DNA of 34,849 nucleotides from positions 433,179 through 468,027 of the forward strand of contig MNCI01033589.1 of the NCBI GenBank assembly GCA_015680685.1. Direction: 5' to 3'. Numbering within the stretch: position 1 is the first letter of the stretch; each line of letters begins with the position of its first letter. The notes under the pieces are model-generated. The model saw nothing but the letters and a program-made list of their open reading frames with translations, made no database searches and was not told the DNA's origin. This DNA comes from Gnetum montanum (Eukaryota > Streptophyta > Gnetopsida > Gnetales > Gnetaceae). Below, one piece after another: positions 9,001 to 19,560 of this stretch. The translations under genes and the position numbers were made by a program.

Positions 9001-10499
9001 GTGAATGCTCAAAAATAAGTATTCAACTTATGGTTATGGCATTCAAAAGCACAAGGAAAAGATTCATAGTTGAGCCGCACATTCCTGATTATTAGATCAA
9101 GCTATTTGAATTTACTTGATAATTTTTTCTGCCATTTAGGTACAAACATTTCAAGTATGCATTAGGCTATAGACTTTATGAATTTTGAATTTCAATTTCA
9201 AAGTTTGGTTTTGGTGGTTTAGAATTAAAATTTAAGATCTACGTAATGGAGGTTGTGGTCATTGTATTTGATGTTTTAAGGGGTTCTGTCAAATTTATTG
9301 GGTTTTGAAATTAGAATGATTACATTCATTGGAGCTTGATTGTCAAGTTGATAATGTGAGATGGGATTTTTTACACCAACTGTATCATTATGCTATATAT
9401 TTTTGAATTGCTCATCTCTGGTCTTGTTTGTTTGTTGCAAAAGTTCTCATCCAGATTTGAAATCATATAACTTAGGTGCACTTGAAGTCATACTTAAGGT
9501 CATAAGATATGTTTGTTGTTGGACAACTTGAAGTCAAATTAAATTGGGTAAACATGCTTTTATTTATTCTAAATAGTACCTGCATATATCGTAATGACAT
9601 TTTTGCCACATATCTTATTATCTTGGCTTCTAAACTTGATCCATGAAATCATGGTAAGTCATCATTGATTGAAATTGTTTTCCTTAAATTCTCATCACCT
9701 GAAGTTGTCCTTGGCCTAGAGGCTGAGAACAATTCTTGCCGAGATTTTGCAGCCCAGACATAATATAAACTTTAAAACATTTAAAGTAATTGTTTTTATC
9801 ACTTTCCCATAAGGATTTTCTAATAGGTAAGTAAATGTTTGATCATAATCAGTCACATCAAGAGCACAAGGAATTAGATTCATTACAGTATGTGTTGGTT
9901 AACTATATATGTATACAAAGAAGATACTGTTGTGTTTTAAGGATCCATCATATCAGATACACAAGAATGCCTTTTCACAATAATTTATCATACCTTTCAA
10001 AATTGAAAGACAATTAAGTTCATGATAAAATGATAATCTAAAGTTTTTATTCGTGTCCTACTTATCAAACACCTTCATTACTTCAGTACTGAGGGTATCT
10101 ATAATGATATAATGATAAAATAATTCTGCTTAGGAATGCAATCATCTGCACATAGCCTAAAGAATTAGAGCTCATAATTGTAACTGACAGCAATAGTTTC
10201 CTAAATGAAGAATTTTGAATTCACTTTCTACTTTGGGCCTCTTCAAGCAAGTTTTTTATTTCCATTTTAAAGTCGTTAATTGTAAAGAAACAGAGCAATG
10301 AGCTGACTTTGAATTAGTTAAAATCTCCAGCACATTAACATTATAATTTTACCATATTGCATTTACGAACTTTATTTAAATGCTATTCACATTGTATTTT
10401 GCAGGCATAAGTCTTACAGTTGATCAGTGGAAGGCACTAAAAAGTGGTCTTCCTGCCATTGAGAATGCTATACAGGAAATGCAAGAAAAACAGGAGTGA
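6012..10499 (+). CDS. KELP: KELP-type RNA polymerase II transcriptional coactivator (DEK-C plus PC4), three exons
   Basis: Exons are 6012-6425, 8108-8213 and 10405-10499 (414, 106 and 95 nt), totalling 615 nt for 204 residues plus TGA. All junctions are GT-AG (phase 0, then phase 1) and the frame stays open. Residues about 4-60 form a DEK C-terminal-type helical domain. Residues 61-102 are strongly acidic, with ten Glu in a row at 91-100. A basic KPKPKKAKV patch (103-111) may be a nuclear signal. Residues 133-200 are the PC4 single-stranded-DNA-binding fold, with DIIVCK from exon 1, KRNVTISEFRGK from exon 2 and LPAIENAI from exon 3. Family members bridge activators and the general transcription machinery in the nucleus. 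The protein is longer than Arabidopsis KELP (about 165 aa as I recall), mainly through the acidic linker. I see no inactivating change. Exon joins are inferred from splice signals and homology, not from a transcript. Confidence 0.93.
6426..8107 (+). other. KELP intron 1 (1682 bp)
   Basis: It begins GTATTT and ends GTTGCAG, AT-rich as plant introns are. Near its start (6636-6652) is a double telo-box. An open frame at 7473-7712 has no recognisable domain and I leave it out. No other element is visible. Confidence 0.85.
6636..6652 (+). promoter_or_regulatory. Double telo-box in KELP intron 1
   Basis: AAACCCTAAACCCTAAA, two overlapping plant telomere-type units, lies 211 bp after the first exon. 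Single telo-boxes are known in promoters and leaders of plant genes for growth and translation, where Myb-like telobox factors bind. A regulatory role here is inference. Confidence 0.45.
8901..8915 (+). repeat. Left target-site duplication of the intronic SINE
   Basis: AAGTATTCAACTTAT, identical over 15 bp to 9017-9031. Confidence 0.85.
8916..9016 (+). mobile_element. tRNA-derived SINE (101 bp) in KELP intron 2
   Basis: The unit has a pol III A box (TGGCTCAGCGG, 8929-8939) and B box (GGTTTGATTCC, 8971-8981) about 31 bp apart, and ends in a short CAAAAAT tail. It is flanked by a perfect 15-bp direct repeat, AAGTATTCAACTTAT, at 8901-8915 and 9017-9031, which is the target-site duplication expected of LINE-mediated insertion. 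It is hardly longer than the tRNA-like head, so there is almost no extra body. Confidence 0.82.
9017..9031 (+). repeat. Right target-site duplication of the intronic SINE
   Basis: AAGTATTCAACTTAT, identical over 15 bp to 8901-8915. Confidence 0.85.
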
Positions 10500-11525
10500 T
10501 TTTTATCACTTTTAGACCAATGCGATGCATAACGTGCACTGTTTATGTAAAATTTAATGTTCATATTGGCACGGTGTCTGTATCCAATTCTTGACTTAAT
10601 TCTCTGCCTGTAATTATACATGCTATTTTTTTCTGACACTTTTATGCTTTTTACCGGGAAGCACACTCATGTTTGCGGGTAATAGACTGGAAAATGCTTT
10701 TTTGTTGTTGCTTTATGATTTTGGAATTCCCCTATGATGATAAGATAAAAGAAGCGAACCCAACATATTTTGTAACTCCTTTGAGAAAAGAAAGTTTGAA
10801 TTTGAATGCTTTGGACTAGTTTAGAATTGAAGGTAGTCATTAGCATAAAGCTTCCATCAATTGCATGACCTGGTTAATTAAGTATAAAATATTCTGTGCT
10901 TGCTAGTTCATTGCCACAGGCGAATGTGTCTTAGGCATTGCAGATCTGAATATTGCCTTTGCAAAACATAGTCGATATTTTTTTATTTTTTATGTTTTTT
11001 AATATTATTACCTTGTCAAGTTTGGATGTATCAAATGCAACGTACTCTTTTGTCTAGTATTGTGCCATGGCCAAATTAAATTCCGGATTTTCTTTCTTAA
11101 AATAAAAAAAAAGTCTCATCGTTATTTAATATGTTTGCAGCAAGAAACTACTTTTCAACTTAGATATTTCTGGTGATGTTCTTGGGTTCCAATATCATTT
11201 CATGACTTATTTAATATCTAATATTACTACCTTTTTAACGATAGTGTTCTACATTTTTGAATCTGAGGAAAAATTATTGTTATGTTTGTGCAGAAACATA
11301 TATTGCAAGCATAAACTGCAAGGGAATCATTCAACCTAATGGATGATAAGCTAATGAGTTATGTTTGATTACAGTTGTGTATGTGCGTTGAAATTATTGA
11401 AAAAACTTTTCAAATTATGTATTTGATCGCATAACTCTTTATGCAAAGGGATGCGGTGAGTTGATGTCCTACCTTCTAAGGTATTTGGTTTGTCAGGTAT
11501 TTGGTTTCTCATGTAACACTATAAA
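10500..11525. other. KELP 3' UTR and downstream non-coding sequence
   Basis: The first 200-300 bp should be the KELP 3' UTR; no strong AATAAA signal is visible near the stop, which is common in plants, so the poly(A) site cannot be placed. The rest is AT-rich with no recognisable gene or element. The 80-codon minus-strand frame at 10424-10666 overlaps the last exon and is a shadow. Confidence 0.5.
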
Positions 11526-12290
11526 AGATAGAATAAAGTTAATAAATTTTTGTGTATTAGCAAAATTGGTTATGCAGAAAAGGTTATTTATTATAATCTT
11601 TCAAAGTTATGTTACTCTTGTCATTAAGAGGATTATATGTTTGATTTATGTTCTTTGATGTAAATATGTCAATATGCTGCCACAAACATTATTAAGGTTT
11701 CTTTTACAAATGTTATAAATCCTATAAAGGTTTTTTCTATAGATGTTAGAGATTTTGTAATAATTTTTTCTGGTAATGTTTCAATAGTTAACCTACTCTA
11801 TTCTTTTACTATTGTTTAACAAAATGTACCTTTGACAAAGGTTTTAGTCAAATCAATTTCAAAGAATTGTTTAGAACTAAGGGAAAACAAGTATTTGTTC
11901 CTAAGGTCTCATAGAAATTTCTTGTTGATTCAGTTTGCAAATAGTTCTTCATAAGAAAAAAAATTGAGGAAGTATATCTATTGGTGATTACATACCAAAT
12001 CATTAAAATGAACATATTCAAGATATTTTAATCACTAATAATTTATTTGTAGATATTGGTCATGATATTGAAAAGTTATTTTAGTTTTAGTATTTTTTGA
12101 TAATGTTGATTCTATTGATAGGGTAGAGCCCTTCTCTTCACTCACCCAATGTTAATCTTTTTATGGAATGATGTTTTTCAAGATTGGTTATAAGGACAAA
12201 AACTTAAAAAGGATCTCAAAACCTTTAAGCCTTTTCCTTTTGTTTATTTAGAGTTTTTCCTTTTTGCAACTCTCCTTTGTGCTTTGAATT
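11526..12290 (+). mobile_element. L1-type LINE, copy 3: 5'-truncated fragment spanning the ORF1/ORF2 junction
   Basis: From about 11571 the plus strand encodes YAEKVIYYNL, then a decayed knuckle (C-Y-S-C-H-stop-E-D-Y ... C, near 11598-11640), matching ORF1 of the other copies. The variable ORF1 tail (11690-11790) is nearly the same at DNA level as the reverse complement of 13985-14065. It ends at the conserved junction ATGTTAA (12149-12155), where ORF2 would start with MLIF. About 130 bp of degraded endonuclease may follow. It shares with copy 2 a Tyr in place of the third (His) zinc ligand. Confidence 0.72.
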
Positions 12291-13098
12291 TTTGTTTTTA
12301 ATATATATGTTTTTAGGTTTTGATACTTGTATTAGAGCTATTCTCGAAAGAAAAGGATGGTAAAGCTATTCTTAGAAAAGAAAAAAAGGATTATGACGTA
12401 GAGGTTCAATGTTTATCTTGCCAAAGTGAGGTCTTGGGAGGGTGCTGGATGAGCAAAAGCCTAATCTTTTTCAAGTTGCTTCATCCAAGCTTGAGCCTAG
12501 GTCTTAAAACTTAAAAAAACAAGTGCTTTACCATCACTCTAAGTAGTCGTATAACTGGTTACGACTATTCTAAATGGCGAAATGCTTAGAGGAAGAGTTA
12601 ACACTATGTTACAAATTCCATATACTATAGGAGGTATACACTAGAAAATAATCCTTTCGATCATAATGAAATAGATAATAATCCTTTTGATCATAATGAA
12701 ATAGATATGCATGCCTTGAATGATAATGAGAGTGGGGATGTTAATGTCTTTATAAGATCTTTTTTATTACATTAGTCAAGGATTGAGAGATGTAATTTTA
12801 ATTTGATAGGTTCACATTTGAGTTAAATGAAGAAATTTTATTTGATATACATTACCAGTAGCCTCTCAAATCTCAACCACTAATTTTAGGAAAACAAATT
12901 GATTTAATAAGACCTTGGTTAGAGAATCTAGATATGGAACATTTAAATATGGCTTTCGTTAGTAGAGTTATTCACTAACGAATTTAACAATGTTGATATG
13001 CTTCTAATGTCATTTTCTACACTACTTCACTTGGACAATGTGATTCTTTTACAAGAAGAGTCAACAATATCAAGTTGCATGGATATGCCAAACATCTT
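12291..13098. other. Unassigned AT-rich sequence, possibly the 3' internal part of an LTR element
   Basis: No recognisable domain. A 30-bp unit (AATAATCCTTT(T/C)GATCATAATG...) is repeated in tandem at 12647-12676 and 12677-12706. The stretch runs into a polypurine tract and LTR-like start, so part of it may be the eroded end of an LTR element's internal region. The open frame at 12320-12514 is unrecognised. Confidence 0.35.
12647..12706 (+). repeat. Two tandem 30-bp units
   Basis: Units at 12647-12676 and 12677-12706 differ at one base (CTTTCGA versus CTTTTGA). One frame reads NNPFDHNEID twice, so it may be a small duplication in a former coding region. Confidence 0.8.
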
Positions 13099-13112
13099 AA
13101 GGGGGGAGGGGA
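13099..13112 (+). other. Polypurine tract before an LTR
   Basis: AAGGGGGGAGGGGA lies directly before TGTTAAAACA. Such a tract primes plus-strand synthesis just upstream of the 3' LTR in LTR retrotransposons. Confidence 0.55.
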
Positions 13113-13554
13113 TGTTAAAACATGGAAGTATTTGATTATAAGTAATCTCAAGACATATAACATGGTACTTGGGAGGCACCTTAAGACATATGCAACATGA
13201 ATACTTTTAAAAGACCTATAGATGTTACAATCTTTTTAGTGGCTAACAATTTTTATTTAGCTAATTTGAAAGAATAGAGGAATTAATTTTTGAATTTGAA
13301 ATATGAAATTGAATTGATCACTTAGGTTTAAATGTAATATGTTGTACCCAAGGGTGTTTTATTAAAGGATTAAAAATGTCTTGGGGAGAGGGCAGGGGGA
13401 GTTGGACCCAAAACATATATATATTAAAAATAAAAACCCAGACTACAAAAGTAGAGTATTGAAGAGAGGAGAAATACTAAATCAATAAAACGAAAAGACC
13501 TCACTATTTTGGGGGTGTCTTTTTAAATTTTCATCCTTCCAACAAATCCTAGAA
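13113..13554 (+). mobile_element. Probable 3' LTR (442 bp) of an eroded LTR element
   Basis: Starts TGTTAAAACA after a polypurine tract and ends TTCCAACA. A TATA-like ATATATATATT lies near 13424. No second copy is present in the window, so the limits are inferred from the terminal TG...CA and the tract. It abuts LINE copy 2 and may have interrupted it. Confidence 0.45.
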
Positions 13555-14767
13555 AACCTTCTCTCTTGGATACAAAATTGAACATTTCATGAAAAGATTA
13601 ACATTGGGTGGAGGGTAAGGAAGCCCCCACCTTATCAATAGAATCAACATTATCAAAAGATTTTATTTCCATATCTTAACCAACATTTGCAAACAAATTA
13701 CTAGTAGTTAAAAATATCTTGAACATATTGTTCATTTTGAAGATTTGGCATATAATCCCCAATACATAAACTACTTCGATATTTTTTTTATCATGAAGAA
13801 TTAGTTGAAAACCATATGAATTAATAATAAGATTCTATGAAATCCAAGGAACATATATTTGTTTCTCTTTAGTTATTGAAGAATTTTTTAAAATTGATTT
13901 CATTAGTACCTTTGTTAAAGATACATTCTGTTGAGTAGTAGTAAAAGAAAGGGGTAGGCTAACTGTTGAAACATTAGTAGAAGAAATCATCATAGGATTT
14001 GTAGCATTTGTAGAAAAAACCTTAGTAGGATCTATAACATTTGTAAAAGGAATCTTAGTATCATTTATAGTAGGTTGTTGTTGATGTGCTTGTATTGCCT
14101 TTTTTTACAACATAAAAGGACATGAATCAAACACATAATCCTCTTGATGACAATAGTGACATGACTTTGGAAGATTATAATAAATAACCTTCTGCGCATA
14201 GTCAGTTCCACCAACATGTAGAAGAATTTCTTGCTTAAGCAAATCAAGATCCACTTTAATCATATATTGAATTTTGCAAAAACCACTAGATGTAGTGAGA
14301 GTTTTAGAATGCTTGATTTGCCCAATATGAGAGACAATACCTCTTTCAACTTTTTCAAAACTTAATGAAAGATTCAACAATTTAACAAAACAAGAAACCT
14401 TTCAAAATTCAAGAGATGTTAGATTAAAAGAGGGAGTCCACTTTTGAATAATCAATAAAGTATTATGATGATTGAAAATATCAATATCAAGGGCTTTAGA
14501 AACCATTGTCAAATCAATAAATTTTACCAACAAAAATAAGTTTGACAAATAACGAGCATGGACAGTATCCAAACCTCGATCTTTTTAAACCAAATTTAAA
14601 TGATTAAAAAAACTTGAGAAACAAGGTAAATAATATAGAATTTGCATGAATACATGCCTTCTAGAAATTTCTTGAGTAAGATATTTATATAAATCATTAG
14701 ACAATTCATAGAAAGGCAAAGAAGTAATGATTTTGCTTGAAGGATCACCTATTGAATCTAGTGACAT
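13555..14767 (-). mobile_element. L1-type LINE, copy 2: ORF1 region and start of ORF2, heavily decayed
   Basis: ORF1 begins at an ATG at 14767 (MSLDS ... DLYKYLTQEISRRHVFMQIL), aligning with copy 1's ORF1 start. The middle (14380-14105) keeps FEKVERGIVSHIGQIKHS and a knuckle with Tyr for His (CHYCHQEDYVFDSC). The ORF1/ORF2 junction ATGTTAA is at 13604-13598, after which ORF2 starts MLIFS and is soon lost. Several frameshifts and stops break the frame. Only about 1.2 kb is left, and it faces copy 3. Confidence 0.8.
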
Positions 14768-15250
14768 TGCATGTAATATTAATACCAGACCCTTTGCTAC
14801 CTTAGATCAACTTACAGGAATAAAAATGTCAACAAGTGTTGAAAATTTGTATCAACAATTCTATGATGTAGTTGGTCATCATGTTAGTCTTACATACTGA
14901 AGGTAATTAGTTTAGGCACAACAACACCAATTCATAATTAATGAGGTGTTAGCTTAGTGGTAAGAGTCTTGGCTTGGTAACCTTAGGTTGTAGCTTATTG
15001 GAGGTGTAGACTATAAGAGGGTATTGTAATCTTTTAGCTACCTTAGCTCCTCTCTAGAAGGAATTGGAAGAAGCAAATATCAAGTATTACAACAAAGTTT
15101 ATATATCGTAGTGAGCTTCCAAGCCTTGATAAATCTAAAGCACCATGACAAGTTTTAGTTACTCACAAAGTTTTAAATTTTTCCAAAAGGTTCATATAGC
15201 CTTAATAGCCTTGGACTTCATTCATATCACCCTATTTTTAGCAAATGAAA
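14768..15250. other. LINE copy 2 upstream flank and intervening sequence
   Basis: Includes the presumed 5' UTR remnant of LINE copy 2 and a tRNA-like segment (14942-15010). No gene is recognisable. Confidence 0.4.
14942..15010 (+). repeat. Degenerate tRNA-like (SINE-type) segment
   Basis: TTAGCTTAGTGG (14949-14960) followed by TAAGAGTCTTGG fits the A box and D-arm of a tRNA head. The B box is not clear and no target-site duplication was found, so this is weaker than the intronic SINE. Confidence 0.4.
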
Positions 15251-15258
15251 AGACTTAA

Positions 15259-15835
15259 GAGTTCTACTACCTAGGATCAAAGCTCTAATTAGATTGTGAA
15301 ATTGATAAAGATATAAGAAATAGGAATGAGGTAGGATCAAAATAGAGAGGCTAGTGATGTTCTATGTAAGAAAAAAATTTCCAATAAAGAAAAAATTTTA
15401 TAAGATAGTTATCAAGTCTATTATCTTCTATGATACTACATGTATAAAAGAGGCATGAAAAACATATCAATGTTGCAGAAATGCAAATGCTCAATTAGAT
15501 ATTGAATATAACAAGAAAGAATAAACTACACAATAAAAATATTAGATGAAGACTTGGAGTGACTTTTATTTTAAATGAGTTACAAGAATGATGTCCTAGA
15601 TAGTTTAGACTTCTACAAAGAAGATTAGATACCAAGCCTATTGAAAATTTTGTTACATCATTGTTTGAGAAAAGTTATAGAAAGGAAGACCCAAAAAGTC
15701 ATGGGAAAAACTCTTGAAGATGATTGGAAAAAATTACAAATAAATAACTTTCTAATCCTTAAAAGAGGCAAATGGCGAGAAAGAATGCATTTATGCAATC
15801 CCATTTTATTGGGACAAGGCTAGGATGATAATGAG
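15259..15835 (+). mobile_element. 3' part of an RTE-type LINE: C-terminal end of its reverse transcriptase ORF
   Basis: One frame from 15259 reads FYYLGSKL, EIDKDIRNR and EASDVLCKKKI. Later frames read VAEMQMLN(stop)ILNITRKNK and, at 15641-15823, the C-terminal block WKKLQ ... KWRERMHLCNPILLGQG. This order (YLGS, EID, VLC, EM-ML-W, WR-R-H, P-L-GQG) is the known C-terminal end of plant RTE-type LINE proteins. A GATGATAATGA run follows, like the short repeats ending such elements. Stops sit where Trp is expected (TAG). It is a 5'-truncated dead copy. Confidence 0.75.
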
Positions 15836-16035
15836 GCAAAGACTTAACATCTTGAAGCATCCATATGAACTTGATAGTAGTCAACTCAAGCATATGAAAT
15901 TTGACTTATGTTATTATGAGTTAACTGTTATTTTACTATCTATAATTTATAGGAAAGAAACTTTCTCATGATCAGGGAACACCATTGAGGTATATTAATA
16001 TTAGAAAAGATGTCTAATATGAACTGTACATAATA

Positions 16036-16040
16036 ATTAT
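16036..16040 (+). repeat. Left target-site duplication of the Athila-like element
   Basis: ATTAT directly before the 5' LTR, identical to 26860-26864. Confidence 0.85.
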
Positions 16041-16912
16041 TGACTACTTGCGGTTTGGTTACATCGATGAGGCCCTGTTGACACATGCAATGATGCATCG
16101 ATGAGGCCCCATTGACATAGGGTCCACTTTTTGGCTATAAATATGTGCTCACCAACCGCATTTATGGCAACGAGATTTTAGTAGTAGCCAAACTCTTGCA
16201 GTTTTTACATTTGAAAGTTAGAATATTTCTCTTGAGTGCTTGTAGTAGGAGTCATTGAGTGTACAGATCTTTATTCAAGCATTGTTATACCTAAGCATGA
16301 CAGTGTGTGCGACAATAAAGAGGAGCTTTTTCATAAACCTTGCAGCATTTTGGATAGATTAAATATTTCATTTATGCATTCAATAAGTTATTCAATATTT
16401 TCTAGTAATTAACCTAATTAAGATAATTAAGCGAGATAAGCTAGATAGATTAAATACATAAGTGTGATTGCTTCGAGTGTAACATGTATTTGCTTGGTAA
16501 TCCCATCAGCGTTAGTGCTTGGTGTACCTAGTAGCGTAGCGCTTGGTAACCCAGCAATGGATACATGGGTTCAGGATGTGTATGAAAAGCAGAAATGGAT
16601 GCTTATGTTAGATTAGTTGGAGATCAATTAGTCAATTAATTTAGATTAGTCATTAAATTACTCTATATCTCTCTCTTCAAGCACCCAAATACATAAAACA
16701 TAAAATGATAAAAATGATATGCCTCGATTACTCTTAACCATACCATTATGCCTCACAAGTGTAATCAAGAAGACAACAAATGACATTACGAAAAGATTCA
16801 CTTTCTAGAAGACTAGTGTACCAGAAACTATAAAGTCCACAGAATTTGACTGAATTATGCATGATGCTCTGTGATTCGTATGGTTGGGTGTAGGGTACCT
16901 TGTTGCTTATCA
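16041..16912 (+). repeat. 5' LTR of the Athila-like element (872 bp)
   Basis: Begins TGACTACTTG and ends CTTATCA, next to the ATTAT duplication and the primer site. U3 is very short: the TATA box (16136-16143) is under 100 bp from the start. A CATCGATGAGGCCC motif occurs twice in U3 (16062 and 16096). A poly(A)-signal-like AATAAA lies at 16314-16319. Further down are three degenerate 24-25-bp units opening with GCTTGGT (16492, 16517, 16541). Confidence 0.92.
16136..16143 (+). promoter_or_regulatory. TATA box of the 5' LTR
   Basis: TATAAATA in GGCTATAAATATG, conserved in the 3' LTR at 26071-26078. It predicts transcript starts near 16165. Confidence 0.65.
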
Positions 16913-16913
16913 T

Positions 16914-16931
16914 TGGCATTGTTGCCGAGAA
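16914..16931 (+). other. Primer-binding site (tRNA-Asp-like)
   Basis: TGGCATTGTTGCCGAGAA starts 2 nt after the LTR. It matches the complement of a plant tRNA-Asp 3' end (TGGCGCCGTTGCCGGGG, from memory) apart from a few changes, all of the C/T or G/A kind. This primer is typical of Athila elements. Confidence 0.75.
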
Positions 16932-17063
16932 CTTTGTTTGTTGAATGTGCACTATCTAGGATTAGTGAATATTATTAATATCAATGGATGCACTCAAGGT
17001 CAACATCACTCTCACACGACATATAACTACTAAGCACATTGATAATTTTATTTTTTTTGCAAA

Positions 17064-18900
17064 ATGTCTTCTTCTTATGAGCATGAAGATGTCAAATTGT
17101 TGGTCCCACAAGAGTTCAAAGTGGTATATACTCATCCAGATGAGTATGTATTAGACTTCAACTTCATCCCACATTAGGATGAACAGCTGTGATGGTGTGG
17201 TATGGAGGGCAACATTGTATTGCCTCCTAATTGATTTGTGCCTGGGATGCTATTTCAAATCCTTAAAAGGTTGGACATCTCAGATCATTACAAGGAATAC
17301 ATTGTGAATGATCATGACACTCAAGACTACCATCCCACTGAAACACAATGCAAGCAAGATCGACACTAGGTGAAGCACCACTAGTTGACAAAGGGGAAAC
17401 ATTTCACTAATCTCTTATTCCTTCTAAATCAAAATGACAATGAGGATCCTCCCTTTGAAGGTTATCAACATGAAGATTCTCCACCCCTTGTTGTTGGCAA
17501 TGAGGGTGTGACTCTGAACCTGCGATCCACTATTCATAAACCAAGTTTGGGAAAAAGTGACAGTCAAGGTAAGGACTCAGGTAAAGATCACAATAGTAAA
17601 GGATCTAAGGATGGTGGTTGTGCTGAGTGAGAAAATGATAGCAAACACCGCGGTGGTGATGGCAATCCACCTTCCTCTCCATCCTCTTATCTAATTTCAA
17701 ACATTTTTCTTCATCTTCTGGTTCTCATAAAAGCCACTGTCGAAATAATCGTGATAAAGGTGATCAACAAGACAATAATGATCATCAAATCCATTAAGAA
17801 CATAGAGGTGATAGAAACCATCAACATAATCATGATGATGAACCTCTATTGGTAACTTGAAGCATGCTTAACATTGCAGAGGTAGTAAAGATCCCAACTA
17901 GGCATATGAAAGACAGTTGGATTAAGCGCCTAGACATGACTAATATCCCACAATTTGAGGGGGGATACAATTTTGATCTACAAAATCATCTACAAGCTTT
18001 CTATAATGCTTGTGCCTTACAAAACATTGAAAATGACTAGTAGAAACTCAAGATTTTCCCTAGGACACTCATTAAGGAAGTTGAGAGCTAGTACCAGTCC
18101 TTGGAACCAGAATTCATTTACCAATGGAGTACCATGTTAAAGTTGTTTAATGAAAAATACTAGATGTACTCCAGAGTGTCTAATTTGAGATGGCAAATCC
18201 AAGGCTAGAAACAGGGAATACATGAACCCTTGGATGCCACCATGGGTAGATACTATTCACTCTTACATCAATACCCTGGCCATGGTTATTCTTATAAGGA
18301 ACAGCTTCACCACCTCATAGATGGGCTCAGAGTAGAAACTAGAAGAACTCTTGGGGTGTATGCCCAAGGAAGATTGTCTGAACTAAGAGCTCATTAGATC
18401 CAAAGGCTGATAGAGCAGGTAGTAAAAGAAGAAGGTGAGTTGGGAAAAAGGAAAAGTGCAATAGAGTATAATAGGAACACTTCCATTAGAAAATGAGAGG
18501 TTCAATTTTGTGACAAGGAGGAGTCACCACTTGATGACGTGATGAATAGGAAAACCTTATGCATTTAAAAATCTGTTTATGATATTTTAGCAAAGGTTGA
18601 TAAATTATGGGACTCTTTGGATGAAAAATTCCAAACTGGTATGAAGATTGCTAAAGAATCCAAAGAGAAAAATAGTGATTGTAACTACAGGAGGTGAAAA
18701 GAAGCTGAATGTACCTACCAGAGAGGTAAGGGCAAAGCTACTACCATTGAGGAAGTTGTGGAGATAGACTTTGATGATGAAATTGGTTGTGACATCTATC
18801 AATATGAACATCAAAATGGATGTTGCCCTATGGTGTCACACTTACAAGAGTATAGGGTGTATGCATTGAATCCTTGACTAACACATAGGCAAGCACCTAG
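17064..18900 (+). pseudogene. gag of the Athila-like element, broken
   Basis: The ATG at 17064 (MSSSYEHEDVK) opens a frame that continues, through five stops, to 17630 in a Ser/Lys/Gly-rich segment. After a shift, the capsid-like core is seen at about 17900-18480: IPQFEGGYNFDLQNHLQAF, then YQSLEPE and QWSTMLKLFNEKY, the usual retrotransposon-gag pattern, then HQYPGHGYSYKEQLHHLIDGL. A Gln/Pro/Tyr-rich tail follows to about 19100. I see no CCHC knuckle. It would form the particle shell. Confidence 0.75.
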
Positions 18901-19560
18901 GAAATTACCTTATCCTCAGGGTAATCCAAGGTAGTTCCACTAGTAACAACAAGCTTACTACCCAAGTGGAGCTCTACCACAACCATATGAGCAATAGCAA
19001 TAATGAAATTAATCACAATTGTGGGAAATGCCACCACCAAAGCAGCAGTACCCTTATAGGCAACCAGATCCATACAGGTACTACGTGCAGCAACCCATTT
19101 CTCCAAGAAGTTTTGCAAGTCATGCCTTATTTCAACATCACGATTACCCTCCATGGTACCACTGAACACATTCACCATCTACTCAAGAAGAAACCTATAT
19201 CCATACCACCCTCTGCATCTATTTGCACACACACCTTTGCCCTCAACCTAGTTACCTCCTGCCCTATTTGTGTAGGGTGAGATTCCTCCATAATCGTAAC
19301 AACAAAATGCTACAAGGGCTGTACATTCACAACCAGAATTCCAGCTGAGTGGTTTGGACAATCGATCTAGAAAAAGATACTTATTCTAACCCAATAGTCC
19401 TCTCCAACCTTCACAACCTTATATGGCTGATCACCCTGCATCTCTAGTACCCTCATCTTCTACATCAAATACCTTTGAGTGCCCTTCAAACGAAACACCA
19501 CCTTGGATCTACACTGTGATGCTAATTCATGCTATTTTCAATTAGATCAAGGCTGAAAAC

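Larger units (their letters stand above)
8214..10404 (+). other. KELP intron 2 (2191 bp) with a SINE
   Basis: It begins GTATGTG and ends TTTTGCAG. AT-rich and non-coding apart from the SINE at 8916-9016. The short open frames at 8417-8617 (minus), 8856-9095 and 9835-10017 look like chance. Confidence 0.85.

Noticed and set aside
8916-9016. Functional tRNA gene in KELP intron 2
   Set aside because: Pol III boxes are present but the cloverleaf pairing is poor and a target-site duplication flanks it, so it is a SINE.
18966-19280. ORFs of 93-104 codons on both strands near the end of gag
   Set aside because: The Gln/Pro/Tyr-rich gag tail in another frame explains this stretch; neither ORF shows a domain.
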